From: Actinoplanes philippinensis
GTDB taxonomy: Bacteria; Actinomycetota; Actinomycetes; Mycobacteriales; Micromonosporaceae
Assembly: GCF_900113015.1 (NCBI RefSeq)
Contig: NZ_FONV01000013.1
Coordinates: 124,001 to 188,000, forward strand
Reading direction: 5' to 3'
DNA length: 64,000 bases
The notes under the pieces were generated by a model. That model ran no database searches. It was not told the DNA's origin and saw only the letters and a list, made by a program, of their open reading frames with translations. The position numbers and the translations under genes are program-made. The number at the start of each line of letters is the position of its first letter. The first letter of the stretch is position 1. Shown in pieces: positions 15,368 through 24,488 of the stretch.

Positions 15368-17723
15368 GGCCGAGCACCTCCTTCATGTTGAGCACCAGCA
15401 GGACGAGACCGTCGCCCAGCAGGGCGGTTCCGGAGAACTCGTCGGCGTACGCCAGCAGGCCCTCCATCGGCTTGAGGATGACGTCGACCTCGCGGTGGAA
15501 CTGTTCGACCAGCAGGCCGACCCGCTGGTTGTTCACGCTGACCACGAGGATCGGACGGTCGGCGCCCTCGGCGAGCGTCCACGGCATGTCCAGGGCACGG
15601 GCGAGGTCGACGACCGGGACCACCTCGCCGCGCATCATCACCACCTCCTGGTGCAGCACCCGGCTCATCTCGCCGGCGGGCACGCGGACCGTCTCGACGA
15701 CCAGGTCCACCGGGATGCCGAAGCGCTGCCCCGCGACGCTGACCACCATCACCTGGGTGACCGCCATCGACAGCGGCAGCCGCAGCCGGGTGGACGTGCC
15801 CTGGCCCAGCTTGGAGCGCATCGTGACGGTCCCGCCGAGCTTCTCCACGCTGGCCCGGACGGCGTCCATGCCGACTCCCCGCCCGGAGAGGTCCGAAACC
15901 TGGTCGGCGGTCGAGAACCCCGGACGGAAGACCAGGTCGACGGCCTCGGTGTCGGTCAGGGTCTCCAGCTCCTCCTCGGAGATCAGGCCTTTCTCGTACG
16001 CCTTGCGTTTGACCCGCTCCGGGTCGACACCTCGTCCGTCGTCCGCCACCTCGACGATGACCGCGTCGCCGTCGGCCACCGCGGCGAGGGTCAGTTTGGC
16101 CGCGCCGTGCTTGCCGGCCGCGAGCCGTTCCTCGGCCGTCTCGATGCCGTGGTCGAGGCTGTTGCGCACCAGGTGCACCAGCGGGTCGCCGAGCGCCTCG
16201 ATGACGTCCTTGTCGGCCATCGTGTCCTCGCCCTCGGTGACCAGGTCGATGGTCTTGCCGAGCCGCCGGCTGAGGTCGCGCACCAGTCGCGGGAACCGGC
16301 CGAAGGCCACCGACAGCGGCAGCATCCGGACGTCCATGACGGCCGCCTGCAGCTCCTCGGCGATCCGGTGCATGCCCGCGTACTGGTCCTTGATGCGGCG
16401 GCTGAGCACCCGGCTGCCGAACTCCTCCTCGGCCGCGTCGGCCAGGAAGGTCAGGCCGTTCTTCGCCACGTTCAGCTCGCCGACCAGCTCCATCAGCCGG
16501 TCCACCTTCTCCTGGTCGACCTTGAGGACGCGGGTGCCGACCTGACCGCCCGGGTCGTCGGCGCGGCCGGGCGCATCGGCCGGGACCACCATCGGCGGGG
16601 GCGGCGGCACCGCTACGTCGGACATGTCCGACATCGGCGCCGCCATGGCCGGGGCGGGCGCGGCCTCACCGGCGAGCCGGGCGACCGTCGCGAGCAACTC
16701 GTCCGGGCCGGACTCGGCCAGGTCCACCGGCACGCCGAGGGCGCGGGCCGCCGCGGTGACCGCGTGCCGTACCGACCGCAGCCGGGGCCCCTCGTTGACC
16801 ACGCCCTCCATGGTCAGGGCGCTGTGCGCGGCGCGGAGCACGGCCCGGGCGTCGGCGGCCAGCTCGGTGTCGATCATCGGGGTGATGGCGACGGTGACCG
16901 GCTCCTCCGCGGTGAGCGGTGGCTCGCCGCTGAGGTGGCGGGTGATCGCGCCGGCGTCCAGCTCGACGATCTCGATCTGGTCGGGGACGTAGCGGAACAG
17001 GTAGTCCAGCTCGCCGAGCGCGGCCCGGGTGGCCACGACGAAGGAGATCAGGCAGGTGTACTCGTCGTAGTCCTCCGGGTCGGGCCAGGCCGGCGGCTGC
17101 ACCAGGCCGAGCCGTTCCAGGGCGGGCACCTGCCGGACCAGGTGGAGCGGGTCCTCGGCCCGGAAGAAGCAGTCGGTGTCCGGCGTGTAGTGGACGAACC
17201 GCATGGTCGACGAGGTGGTGCCGAGCCAGGCGGCGATCTCGGTGAGCCACTCCGCGTCGAACCAGGCCAGCCAGTCGGGGGCCGCGCTGATCACCGGAGC
17301 CGGGACGCCGGCGGTCGCGGCGGCCGGGGCGGTGTCGCCGCCGCCGAGCGGGGAGCGCAGCCGGGTGATCAGGCCGGCCGCGTCGCCGCCGGCGCTGGCC
17401 GGGAGCCGCTCGTGCGCGGTGACGTGCGCAAGCCAGCCGCGGATCAGGTCGAACGCGGCCAGCAGGTCGTCGGTCATCTGGGAGTCGAGTGCCAGCCGGC
17501 CGCCGCGGACCGCGTCGAGCAGGTCCTCGGCGGCGTGGGTGAGCCGGGTCAGCTCCGGGAAGTCGAAGAGGCCGGACGAGCCCTTGAAGGTGTGCGCGGC
17601 CCGGAACACCTCGTTGACCAGCTCCGGGTCGCCGGGCACCCGCTCCAGCTGGAGCAGGCCCTCGTCGACCTGGGCCAGCAGGTCGTTCGCCTCAGCCAGG
17701 AACTGGGCGAGCAGCGGGTTCAT
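15348..17723 (-). CDS. cheA: Chemotaxis histidine kinase CheA
   Basis: This 791-residue kinase has an Hpt domain at residues 1-105 with phospho-His44 in AHTFKGSSGLF. A middle region includes TDCFFRAEDPLHLVRQVP, a domain seen in several non-enteric CheA proteins instead of the enteric P2. Dimerisation helices follow (KVDQEKVDRLMELVGELNVAKNGL). The ATPase core shows LVHLVRNSLDHGIE (N box), VADDGRGVDPERV (G1) and GRGVGMDAV (G2). The last 150 residues form a CheW-like coupling domain. It phosphorylates CheY and CheB. ATG 17723 overlaps the upstream cheY stop (ATGA). There is no fused receiver domain. Confidence 0.95.
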   Translation of the reverse strand: MNPLLAQFLAEANDLLAQVDEGLLQLERVPGDPELVNEVFRAAHTFKGSSGLFDFPELTRLTHAAEDLLDAVRGGRLALDSQMTDDLLAAFDLIRGWLAHVTAHERLPASAGGDAAGLITRLRSPLGGGDTAPAAATAGVPAPVISAAPDWLAWFDAEWLTEIAAWLGTTSSTMRFVHYTPDTDCFFRAEDPLHLVRQVPALERLGLVQPPAWPDPEDYDEYTCLISFVVATRAALGELDYLFRYVPDQIEIVELDAGAITRHLSGEPPLTAEEPVTVAITPMIDTELAADARAVLRAAHSALTMEGVVNEGPRLRSVRHAVTAAARALGVPVDLAESGPDELLATVARLAGEAAPAPAMAAPMSDMSDVAVPPPPPMVVPADAPGRADDPGGQVGTRVLKVDQEKVDRLMELVGELNVAKNGLTFLADAAEEEFGSRVLSRRIKDQYAGMHRIAEELQAAVMDVRMLPLSVAFGRFPRLVRDLSRRLGKTIDLVTEGEDTMADKDVIEALGDPLVHLVRNSLDHGIETAEERLAAGKHGAAKLTLAAVADGDAVIVEVADDGRGVDPERVKRKAYEKGLISEEELETLTDTEAVDLVFRPGFSTADQVSDLSGRGVGMDAVRASVEKLGGTVTMRSKLGQGTSTRLRLPLSMAVTQVMVVSVAGQRFGIPVDLVVETVRVPAGEMSRVLHQEVVMMRGEVVPVVDLARALDMPWTLAEGADRPILVVSVNNQRVGLLVEQFHREVDVILKPMEGLLAYADEFSGTALLGDGLVLLVLNMKEVLGLAARVA

Positions 17724-18118
17724 GCCGCCACCTCCACGGCGGTGAGCATGCCGGCGACCCGGACCAGACGATCGCCGGCCACCGGTTTGACCAGATAGAG
17801 GTTCGCGCCGGCCCGGTACGCCCGCTCGGCGTCGCCCGGCCGGTCCTCGGTGCTGATCATGACGACCGGCGCGGCGGTGCCGACCGTCTCCGAGCGCAGC
17901 GACTCGACGCAGGCGTATCCGTTCATCTTCGGCATGTTCACGTCGACGACGAAGAGGTCGAACTCGGCGCCGAGAGCCGCCTCGACCGCTTCCAGGCCGT
18001 TCGCCGCCTCGCTCACCTCGAACCCGGCGTCGGTGAGCAGGCTGGAGTGGTAGAGCCGCACCGTGGCGGCGTCGTCGACGACGAGCACCCTGGCTCTGGT
18101 CGGGGTATCCGAGGTCAT
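17720..18118 (-). CDS. CheY-like single-domain response regulator
   Basis: This 132-residue receiver domain has the acidic pair in VLVVDDAATV, phosphorylation Asp59 in LFVVDVNMPKMNG, Ser/Thr in VMISTE and Lys in YLVKPVAGDRLV. ATG 18118 overlaps the cheR stop (TGATG), and its stop overlaps the cheA start, so cheR, cheY and cheA are translationally coupled. This coupling makes it the likeliest direct CheA substrate. Confidence 0.92.
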   Translation of the reverse strand: MTSDTPTRARVLVVDDAATVRLYHSSLLTDAGFEVSEAANGLEAVEAALGAEFDLFVVDVNMPKMNGYACVESLRSETVGTAAPVVMISTEDRPGDAERAYRAGANLYLVKPVAGDRLVRVAGMLTAVEVAA

Positions 18119-18984
18119 CACTTGGCTCCGGTCGGTCGCTGGTAGACGAGGCCCTCCGGCAGGCGGGTCGGCGTGAAGATCGGCGAGATCCGGCTCATCG
18201 ACTCGGAGTGGCCGAGGAACAGGTAGCCGCCGGGGCGCATGGCGCCGTACAGGTTCTCGGCGGCCCGGCGGCTGGACAGCTCGTCGAAGTAGATGAGCAC
18301 GTTGCGGCAGAAGACGATGTCGAAGTCGCGGAACGAGCGCATCGCCGCGGTGTCGCAGATGTTCACCTTGTGCAGGGTCACGGCGCTGCGGATGCCCTCG
18401 TCGACCTGGTACCGGCCGGCGCCGACCGCGACGAAGTACTTGTTCAGCCAGGCCTTCGGCACCCGTTGCACGGACCGTTCGCCGTAACTGGCGTGCGCGG
18501 CCTTGGCGAGCACGTCGCTGTCGATGTCGGCGCCGTGGATCTCGACGTCCACGTGGTCGATCTGGTCCCACTCCTCGAGCAGGCGCAGCGCGATCGAGTA
18601 CGGCTCCTCGCCGGTCGAGCAGGGCAGCGACAGGATCTTGACGGGGCCGGCGATCCGGCTGATGCCCCCGCGGGCCGCCAGCACGTTCGGCAGCACCGTG
18701 GTGAGCATCGCGTCGAACTGGTAGTCCTCGCGCAGGAAGTACGTCTCGTTGACGGTGAGCTGGTTGATCAGCTCCTGCAGCATGGGCCCCTGGTCGGAGG
18801 TCCGCAGCGCCGCGAACCAGCTGCCGAACGTGTCGTACGGGGAGTTGCGGATGCACGTGTCGATCCGCTTGTCGACAAAGTACCGCTTCGCCGACGTGAA
18901 GTGGATCCCGGTGCGCTTGTAGAAGTACTCACAGAACCGGGTGAAGTCCGCGTCGGACAGCCCGGTGGCGGCGGCGCCGGCCAT
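18118..18984 (-). CDS. cheR: Chemoreceptor methyltransferase CheR
   Basis: This 288-residue enzyme transfers methyl groups from S-adenosylmethionine to receptor glutamates. It has the N-terminal helical domain (DADFTRFCEYFYKRTGIHF) and the SAM-binding site ILSLPCSTGEEPYSIALRL. Further motifs are IHGADIDSDVLAKA, FDIVFCRNVLIYF and GYLFLGHSESM. The length is normal. ATG 18984 overlaps the HEAT-gene stop (TGATG). No C-terminal TPR is present. The intended glutamates in the two soluble receptors of the operon are not obvious. Confidence 0.95.
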   Translation of the reverse strand: MAGAAATGLSDADFTRFCEYFYKRTGIHFTSAKRYFVDKRIDTCIRNSPYDTFGSWFAALRTSDQGPMLQELINQLTVNETYFLREDYQFDAMLTTVLPNVLAARGGISRIAGPVKILSLPCSTGEEPYSIALRLLEEWDQIDHVDVEIHGADIDSDVLAKAAHASYGERSVQRVPKAWLNKYFVAVGAGRYQVDEGIRSAVTLHKVNICDTAAMRSFRDFDIVFCRNVLIYFDELSSRRAAENLYGAMRPGGYLFLGHSESMSRISPIFTPTRLPEGLVYQRPTGAK

Positions 18985-19607
18985 CACGCCGTCCCGGTCA
19001 GCCGGGGCAGCGCCGTGTTCACCGTGAACCGCAGGAACGGATCGTCGGGGAAGCGCTCCACGGCGTCGCGCAGCAGCTGGGCGTCCTCGGCCGTGGCCGA
19101 CGGCAGGAGCGCGTCGATCGCCCCGGTCACCACGTTCGGGTGCGGGTCCTCGCAGATCATCTTGACCAGCCAGTCATGTGCCTCCGGATGCGGCAGGTCG
19201 GCCAGCACCATCGCGGTCATCACCCGTACGTCGTGGTCGGGGGCGGCGAGCAGGTCGGGCAGCAGCGCCGGGACCGAGCGCGGCATGGTGGCCAGCGCCG
19301 CCGCGACCGCCGTCCGCAAGACGGCCTCGTCGCTGGCCAGGTGGACGGCGAGACCGCCGGCGACCTCCTCGGTGTCGCGGGCCGCGAGCGTGGTGAGGAT
19401 CGACTCCAGGACCCTCGGGTCCTTCTCGGTGCCGACCCGGGCGAGCAGCTCGGGCACCGCCTCGGCGGCTTCGACGAGACCGAGCGCGGCCTCCCGGCGG
19501 CAGTCCGGGTCCGGGTCGTCCAGTTGACCGAGCAGCGTCCCGGTGTCGGGCGGCTCGGGCAGGACCTCCTCCGGCTCCCGCGGGGCCTGCTTGCGGACGA
19601 GTCCCAT
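18984..19607 (-). CDS. HEAT-repeat protein in the chemosensory operon
   Basis: This 207-residue protein is built of repeated helical pairs of the HEAT (PBS-lyase) type: DPDPDCRREAALGLVE, DPRVLESILTTLAARD, SDEAVLRTAVAAALATM, DHDVRVMTAMVLADL, DPHPNVVTGAIDALL and DPFLRFTVNTALPRL. Such solenoids usually hold other proteins together, sometimes with bound tetrapyrrole enzymes. It lies between cheB and cheR and overlaps the cheR start. HEAT proteins have been noted in non-flagellar chemosensory operons of other phyla, so a scaffold or regulator of methylation is plausible. ATG 19607 follows GAGGAGGG. Confidence 0.85.
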   Translation of the reverse strand: MGLVRKQAPREPEEVLPEPPDTGTLLGQLDDPDPDCRREAALGLVEAAEAVPELLARVGTEKDPRVLESILTTLAARDTEEVAGGLAVHLASDEAVLRTAVAAALATMPRSVPALLPDLLAAPDHDVRVMTAMVLADLPHPEAHDWLVKMICEDPHPNVVTGAIDALLPSATAEDAQLLRDAVERFPDDPFLRFTVNTALPRLTGTA

Positions 19608-19630
19608 CGTGGTTCCCTCCTCCTCAGCGC

Positions 19631-20692
19631 TCAGCGGACCCAGTCGGCCAGCTTCTCGGCGATCTCGTACGCCGGCAGCACGACGGAGGCCCCGCCGCGA
19701 CGGGCGAGCTCCCCCGGCATGCCCCACACCACGGCGGTCTCCTCGGCCTCGGCGATGGTCCGGCCGCCGCCCTCCTTGACCGCTGTCATCTCCTTGGCGC
19801 CGTCGTCACCCATGCCGGTGAGCAGCGCGCACACCAGCCGTTCCGGGTCGATGTACCGGCGCGCCGAGGCGACCAGCCGGTCCACGCTCGGATGCCAGCG
19901 ATACTCGGGCGTGGCCGGCACGCTCTTGACGATCAGCCCATCGGTACGGCGAGCGACCACCACGTCGGCGTTGCCCCGTCCGATGTAGATGTTCCCGCGC
20001 TGCACCGTCATGATCCGGTCGACCTCGTGCACCCGCAGCGCGCAGATCTCGTCCAGCCGGCGGGCCAGCGCCCCGGTGAACGAGGCCGGGATGTGCTGGG
20101 CCACCACCACCGGCGCGCCGAGGGTGCCCGGCAACTGCGGGAGCAGGTCGGACAGCAGCGCCGGGCCACCGGTCGACGAGCCGATCAGGACCAGGTCCAC
20201 CGCGCCGACCGCGCCGATCTCCCGCCTGGGCGGCGTGGCGGCGACCCGCTTGCTGTGCGCCTTGATCCGGGCGCTCAGCCCGCCGGCCCGCTTGATCTTC
20301 GCCGCCGACGCGTTGCGCACCTTGTTGATCAGGTCGGCCGAGACCTCGTCGATGTTCAGCGACACGGTGCCGCCGGGCTTGGGCACGTAGTCCACCGCGC
20401 CGAGCTCCAGCGCCTCCAGCGTGACCAGGGCGTTGTGCTCGGTCAGCGAGGAGACCATGACGACCGGGGTGGGCTGCTCCTCCATGATCCGGGCGAGGCA
20501 GGTGAGCCCGTCCATCTCCGGCATGTTGATGTCCAGGGTCACCACGTCGGGTTGGAGGCGACCGAGCTGCTCCAGCGCGTCCACCCCGTTGCGGGCGGTG
20601 TGCACCTCGAAGTCACCGGCATCGGTGAGGATCCCCTTGAGCGCGCGCCGCATCAGCGCCGAGTCGTCGACCACGAGTACGGACGTAGGCAC
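19631..20692 (-). CDS. cheB: Chemoreceptor methylesterase CheB
   Basis: This 353-residue enzyme removes receptor methyl groups. Its receiver domain (residues 1-120) has VLVVDDSALMRR and Asp54 in VVTLDINMPEMDG. The linker is basic. The esterase domain has the catalytic triad motifs GSSTGGP (Ser172 or 173), AQHIPASFT (His200) and LLTGMGDDG (Asp). GTG 20692 is preferred, with GGAG 8 bases upstream. It is separated by 14 bases from the triple-CheW gene and by 23 from the HEAT gene, so all are one transcript. Confidence 0.95.
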   Translation of the reverse strand: MPTSVLVVDDSALMRRALKGILTDAGDFEVHTARNGVDALEQLGRLQPDVVTLDINMPEMDGLTCLARIMEEQPTPVVMVSSLTEHNALVTLEALELGAVDYVPKPGGTVSLNIDEVSADLINKVRNASAAKIKRAGGLSARIKAHSKRVAATPPRREIGAVGAVDLVLIGSSTGGPALLSDLLPQLPGTLGAPVVVAQHIPASFTGALARRLDEICALRVHEVDRIMTVQRGNIYIGRGNADVVVARRTDGLIVKSVPATPEYRWHPSVDRLVASARRYIDPERLVCALLTGMGDDGAKEMTAVKEGGGRTIAEAEETAVVWGMPGELARRGGASVVLPAYEIAEKLADWVR

Positions 20693-20706
20693 CGGCAAGA
20701 CTCCGA

Positions 20707-22278
20707 TCAGACCCCGACGAGCACTTCGTCGGGCACCGTCACACAGAGCTCCGTGACCTGATCCGCCTGGCCCGCCGCGAGCAGCTGGTCGACCTGGACG
20801 AGCAGGAGCATCCGCTGCTGCTCGGGCAGGTTCGCCACCCGGGACACCACCCGGGCCTGCTCGGCGGAGAGCTCCGGCGCCGGCTCCAGCACGTTGCGGC
20901 CGACCCGGGCCACCTCGGCCACCGAGTCCACGATGAACCCGGTCCGTACCCCGCCGATGATCAGCACCACGATCCGCTGCCGCTCGTCGCGCTCGGTACG
21001 GGGCAGCCCGAGCCGGGTCCGCAGGTCCACCACCGGCAGCACCGTCCCGCGCAGGTTCACGAGGCCCTCCACGAAGTCGTACGACTTCGGCACCCGGATC
21101 AGCGACTCCGGCACCCGGATGATCTCCTGCACCGCGTCGACGTCGACGGCGTACTCCTCGTCGTCGAGGCGGAACACCACGAACAGCTCCTCGTCGCCGC
21201 GCCCGTCGTCGGCCGCGTCGCTGCGTTCGTCGACCATGTCGCGCTCGTCCTCCTGCCGGTAGTCGGCGATCTCGTTGCGTACCTCCGGCGAGTCGAACAT
21301 CCGGTTCACGCTCAGCACCGAGACCAGCCGCTTGCCGTCCTCGAGCCGGCACACCGACTCCACCTCGGTCTTGCGGCCCTCCCCGGCCACCACACTGGGC
21401 AAGGGGGCGACCAGCTGGTGCGGCACCCGCAGCACCTCGCGCACGGTGTCCATCACCACGCCGACCACGCCACCGTCGATGGAGACCACCACGATCCGGT
21501 TCTGCGGCTCCAGCGGCGTCACCGGCAGCCCGAAGACCCGGCGCATGCTCACCACCGGCAGCAGCCGGCCGCGCAGGTCGATCACGCCGAGCACCCGGCT
21601 GCCCGCGTTCGGCACGTGGCTCACCGACTCGGGGGCCTGCACGATCTCCTGCACCTGGTCGATCGGGAGGGCGTACTCCTGGCCCTCGACGGCGAAGCTG
21701 ACCAGCTCCAGGGTGTCGTCGAGATCCGCGTCGGCGTCGCTCTCCTCGGAGACCCGGGCCACCGCCGAGTTGTCGCGCCCGCCGGCCTTCTGCGAGGCGA
21801 GCCGGGTGAACTGGCTGCCGATCAGCCGGTCCACGTCCAGCACGGTGGTCATCTCGCCCTCGCCGGACTTGATCACCCCGACCAGCACGTCCGAGTTGAC
21901 CGTCGACTGCACCGACTCGGCCGGCTCGACCTGCTGCGGATCGATGCTGATCACGCTGGACACCCGGTCGACGACGAAGCCGAGCGGCACTCCGCCGTCC
22001 ACCACGATCACCCGGGTGGTCTCGTCGTGTTCGGTCTGCTCCATCGTGCAGCACGTCCGCAGGCTGACCACCGGCAGGACCCGGCCGCGCAGGTTGGCCA
22101 GGCCCTCCAGAGACGGCGGCCCGAGCGGCACCTTCACCACGGCCGGCATCCGGATGATCTCCTGGACCCGTTGCATCGGGAAGGCGTAGCGCTCCCCCGC
22201 CATGTCGAACGTGACGAAGTCGCTGTTCTCGTCGAACTCCTCGTCGGCTTCGCGGGCGAGATCCTCGGCGGTATCCAT
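20707..22278 (-). CDS. Triple CheW-domain coupling protein
   Basis: This 523-residue protein contains three CheW domains in a row, at about residues 20-165, 190-335 and 365-510. Each has the signature pattern of two strands followed by a P-x-L-x-G-x-x-N/D-x-R-G-x-x-x-P-V-V block: LEGLANLRGRVLPVVSLR, RVLGVIDLRGRLLPVVSMR and FVEGLVNLRGTVLPVVDLR. Acidic linkers separate them. Normal CheW has one domain bridging receptor and CheA; three domains could cross-link several receptors or kinases. ATG 22278 lies 22 bases after the double MCP gene. Confidence 0.92.
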   Translation of the reverse strand: MDTAEDLAREADEEFDENSDFVTFDMAGERYAFPMQRVQEIIRMPAVVKVPLGPPSLEGLANLRGRVLPVVSLRTCCTMEQTEHDETTRVIVVDGGVPLGFVVDRVSSVISIDPQQVEPAESVQSTVNSDVLVGVIKSGEGEMTTVLDVDRLIGSQFTRLASQKAGGRDNSAVARVSEESDADADLDDTLELVSFAVEGQEYALPIDQVQEIVQAPESVSHVPNAGSRVLGVIDLRGRLLPVVSMRRVFGLPVTPLEPQNRIVVVSIDGGVVGVVMDTVREVLRVPHQLVAPLPSVVAGEGRKTEVESVCRLEDGKRLVSVLSVNRMFDSPEVRNEIADYRQEDERDMVDERSDAADDGRGDEELFVVFRLDDEEYAVDVDAVQEIIRVPESLIRVPKSYDFVEGLVNLRGTVLPVVDLRTRLGLPRTERDERQRIVVLIIGGVRTGFIVDSVAEVARVGRNVLEPAPELSAEQARVVSRVANLPEQQRMLLLVQVDQLLAAGQADQVTELCVTVPDEVLVGV

Positions 22279-22300
22279 CGTGTGATCCCTTTCCGGGGCG

Positions 22301-24241
22301 TCAGGCGGCGTTCTGCAGCTCGTCGGCGAGCGCGGCGATCTCCTCGACCGCGGCCGCGAGCTCCTCGGCGCCCTGGGCCTGTTCCCGGGCCGCGGTGGAC
22401 GCCTGGCCGGCCAGTTGCTCGGCCTGGTTGGCGGCCGACGAGATCTGCTCCAGGCCGGTCTTGACCTCGCCCAGGTTGCTGGCGATGGCCTGCGCCGACT
22501 CGCGGACCTCCTCGTTGCCGCCGCGGACCTGCTGCATGTCGCGCTCGATCTCCTCGAGCCGGGCGGTGGTGGCCTTCGCCGACTCCACCTCGGCCAGCGA
22601 CAGCCGGCTGGTCTCCTCCAGGTCGGCACGGACCTCGACGATCCGGTCCTGCACCGACTTGACCAGGTCCTTGATCCGGTCGGCGTTGTCCGCCGAGTCG
22701 CGGGCCAGGTTGCGGATGTCGGTGGAGACCACGGCGAAGCCCTTGCCGAACTCGCCGGCCCGGGCCGACTCGACCGACCCGTTCACGGCCAGCATGTTGG
22801 TCTGGATCGACACGTTCGCGATGGCGTCCACGATCTTGTCGATCCGGCGGGAGATCTGCTCCAGCTCGGTCACCTTGCGGACGTTCTCGATGCCCTCCCG
22901 GGCGGCGGTGCCGATCGCGGTGATCATCGAGTCGACCGCCTGCTTGTTCGTGGCCAGCAGCTCCAGGATCACGTCGGCGCGCTCGACCGCGGCCCCGCCC
23001 CGGGTGGACGAGAGCTGGGCGCCCTGCTCGATCTGGTTCACCGCCTCGGCGGTCTGCTGGCCCTTCTCGGCGGCCGTACGCGCGCCGGTGTTGATCTCGT
23101 TGATCGCCACGTTGATCTGGGTGGCGGCCCGGTTGATCTCCTCCACCGCCGCGGACAGCTCCTCGGCCGCGGAGGCCACCTCCTCGGCGCTCTTGGCGAT
23201 GTCGGTGCTGCTGCGCAGTGTCTCGGAGACCTCGGCCAGCGCCTCTGCGGCCTGCTCGCTCTGCCGCAGGGCCTGGGTCTGCTGCGCCACCGTCTGCAGC
23301 GACTCCTCGCAGGCCGCGGACTGCTGCTCGGCCGCCGCGGCGATCTCCTCGGACCGTTGCTTGGCACTGCCCGCAGCCTTCCTGGCCTGCTCGGCGGCGG
23401 CCGCCATCTCGGTCGCCCCGGCCATGATCGTGCCCATGTCGGCGCGGATCGTCTCCAGCTGCGAGGTGATCGTCATGCCCTTCTCCACCTCGCCGCGGGC
23501 GGTCTCGGCGGAGGTCTGCACCGCGCCGGCGATCTCGGTGACGCTGTTGCGCACCTCGTCGATCAGGTCGCGGATCTGCCGGGCGCTGCGCTCACTGGTC
23601 TCCGCCAGCGTGCGGACCTCGTCGGCGACGACCGCGAAGCCCTTGCCGTGCTGCCGGGCCCGGGCCGCCTCGATCGCGGCGTTCAGTGCCAGCAGGTTGG
23701 TCTGGTCGGCGATGTGCGCGACCGTCTTGACGATCTCGCCGATCTCGTCGGCCTGCTTCTCCAGCTCGGTGATGGTCGCCACCGAGGCGCTCTGCCGGGT
23801 CGACGCGCTGTCCACGTTCGCCAGCAGGTTGCTGATCCCGTTGCGGGTCTCGTTCAACAGGTTCTGCAGGGCCTGGCTCAGGTCGGCGACCTGACGGGTG
23901 GTCTGCTGCTGGCCGCCGACCTGCTCCTCGATCTGGTTCATCGCGGCGAGGCTCTGCTGGGTCGCGCCGGAGGCCTGCTCGGCGCCGGCCGCGATCTGCT
24001 GCATCGCCTCGGAGAGCTGGCGGGACGCCTCGGCGGCCTCGGCGTTCTGTGCGGAGATCTCGGCGGTGGCGGCGGCTATCCGCTCCGCCGCCTGCTGCTG
24101 TTTGGCCACCGACCGGGCCTGACGCCGGTTCGCGTCCGGGTCGCCTCCCTTGGCCGGGCGGGCCGCCGCCGGCTGACCGGCCGGACGGGTCGCTCGGGAG
24201 GTGTCGGCGCCGCGCCCGGTGGCGGTGCTGGTGAGGGGCAT
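22301..24241 (-). CDS. Double-headed soluble methyl-accepting chemotaxis protein
   Basis: This 646-residue protein has no membrane helix or recognised sensor domain; residues 1-45 are basic and disordered. It carries two complete receptor signalling tips. One is at about residues 167-217 (VAHIADQTNLLALNAAIEAAR, GFAVVADEVRTLAETS). The second is at 467-517 (IANVSIQTNMLAVNGSVESAR, GFAVVSTDIRNLARDS). The flanking Ala/Glu/Gln heptads would form two long coiled-coil bundles, so it could tie two arrays together or dimerise with itself. ATG 24241 follows GGGAG. It is the first gene of the operon. Confidence 0.9.
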   Translation of the reverse strand: MPLTSTATGRGADTSRATRPAGQPAAARPAKGGDPDANRRQARSVAKQQQAAERIAAATAEISAQNAEAAEASRQLSEAMQQIAAGAEQASGATQQSLAAMNQIEEQVGGQQQTTRQVADLSQALQNLLNETRNGISNLLANVDSASTRQSASVATITELEKQADEIGEIVKTVAHIADQTNLLALNAAIEAARARQHGKGFAVVADEVRTLAETSERSARQIRDLIDEVRNSVTEIAGAVQTSAETARGEVEKGMTITSQLETIRADMGTIMAGATEMAAAAEQARKAAGSAKQRSEEIAAAAEQQSAACEESLQTVAQQTQALRQSEQAAEALAEVSETLRSSTDIAKSAEEVASAAEELSAAVEEINRAATQINVAINEINTGARTAAEKGQQTAEAVNQIEQGAQLSSTRGGAAVERADVILELLATNKQAVDSMITAIGTAAREGIENVRKVTELEQISRRIDKIVDAIANVSIQTNMLAVNGSVESARAGEFGKGFAVVSTDIRNLARDSADNADRIKDLVKSVQDRIVEVRADLEETSRLSLAEVESAKATTARLEEIERDMQQVRGGNEEVRESAQAIASNLGEVKTGLEQISSAANQAEQLAGQASTAAREQAQGAEELAAAVEEIAALADELQNAA

Positions 24242-24488
24242 GGGTTGAACTCCCATCTGAGTCCGGTCGATCCGGCGCAGGGACAAGTCGCCTGGATCGG
24301 GGCACGTCGGTCGCTCACTGACGGAGCTCACATTTCGACGACCCCCTCCGACCAGGCAAATCCTGGCACCGCCCTAAACCTCGACGACGCGATATTCACG
24401 GAGTTCACGATCAACAGCGCGGGTTTGGCCCCGTCGGCACCGGGCAAACGGGGACATCTATCGCATTGACCGAACGGGAGGGTGGACG

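Noticed and set aside
15201..17798. An 865-codon open frame opposite cheA
   Set aside because: Shadow of cheA; composition typical of an antisense frame in GC-rich DNA.
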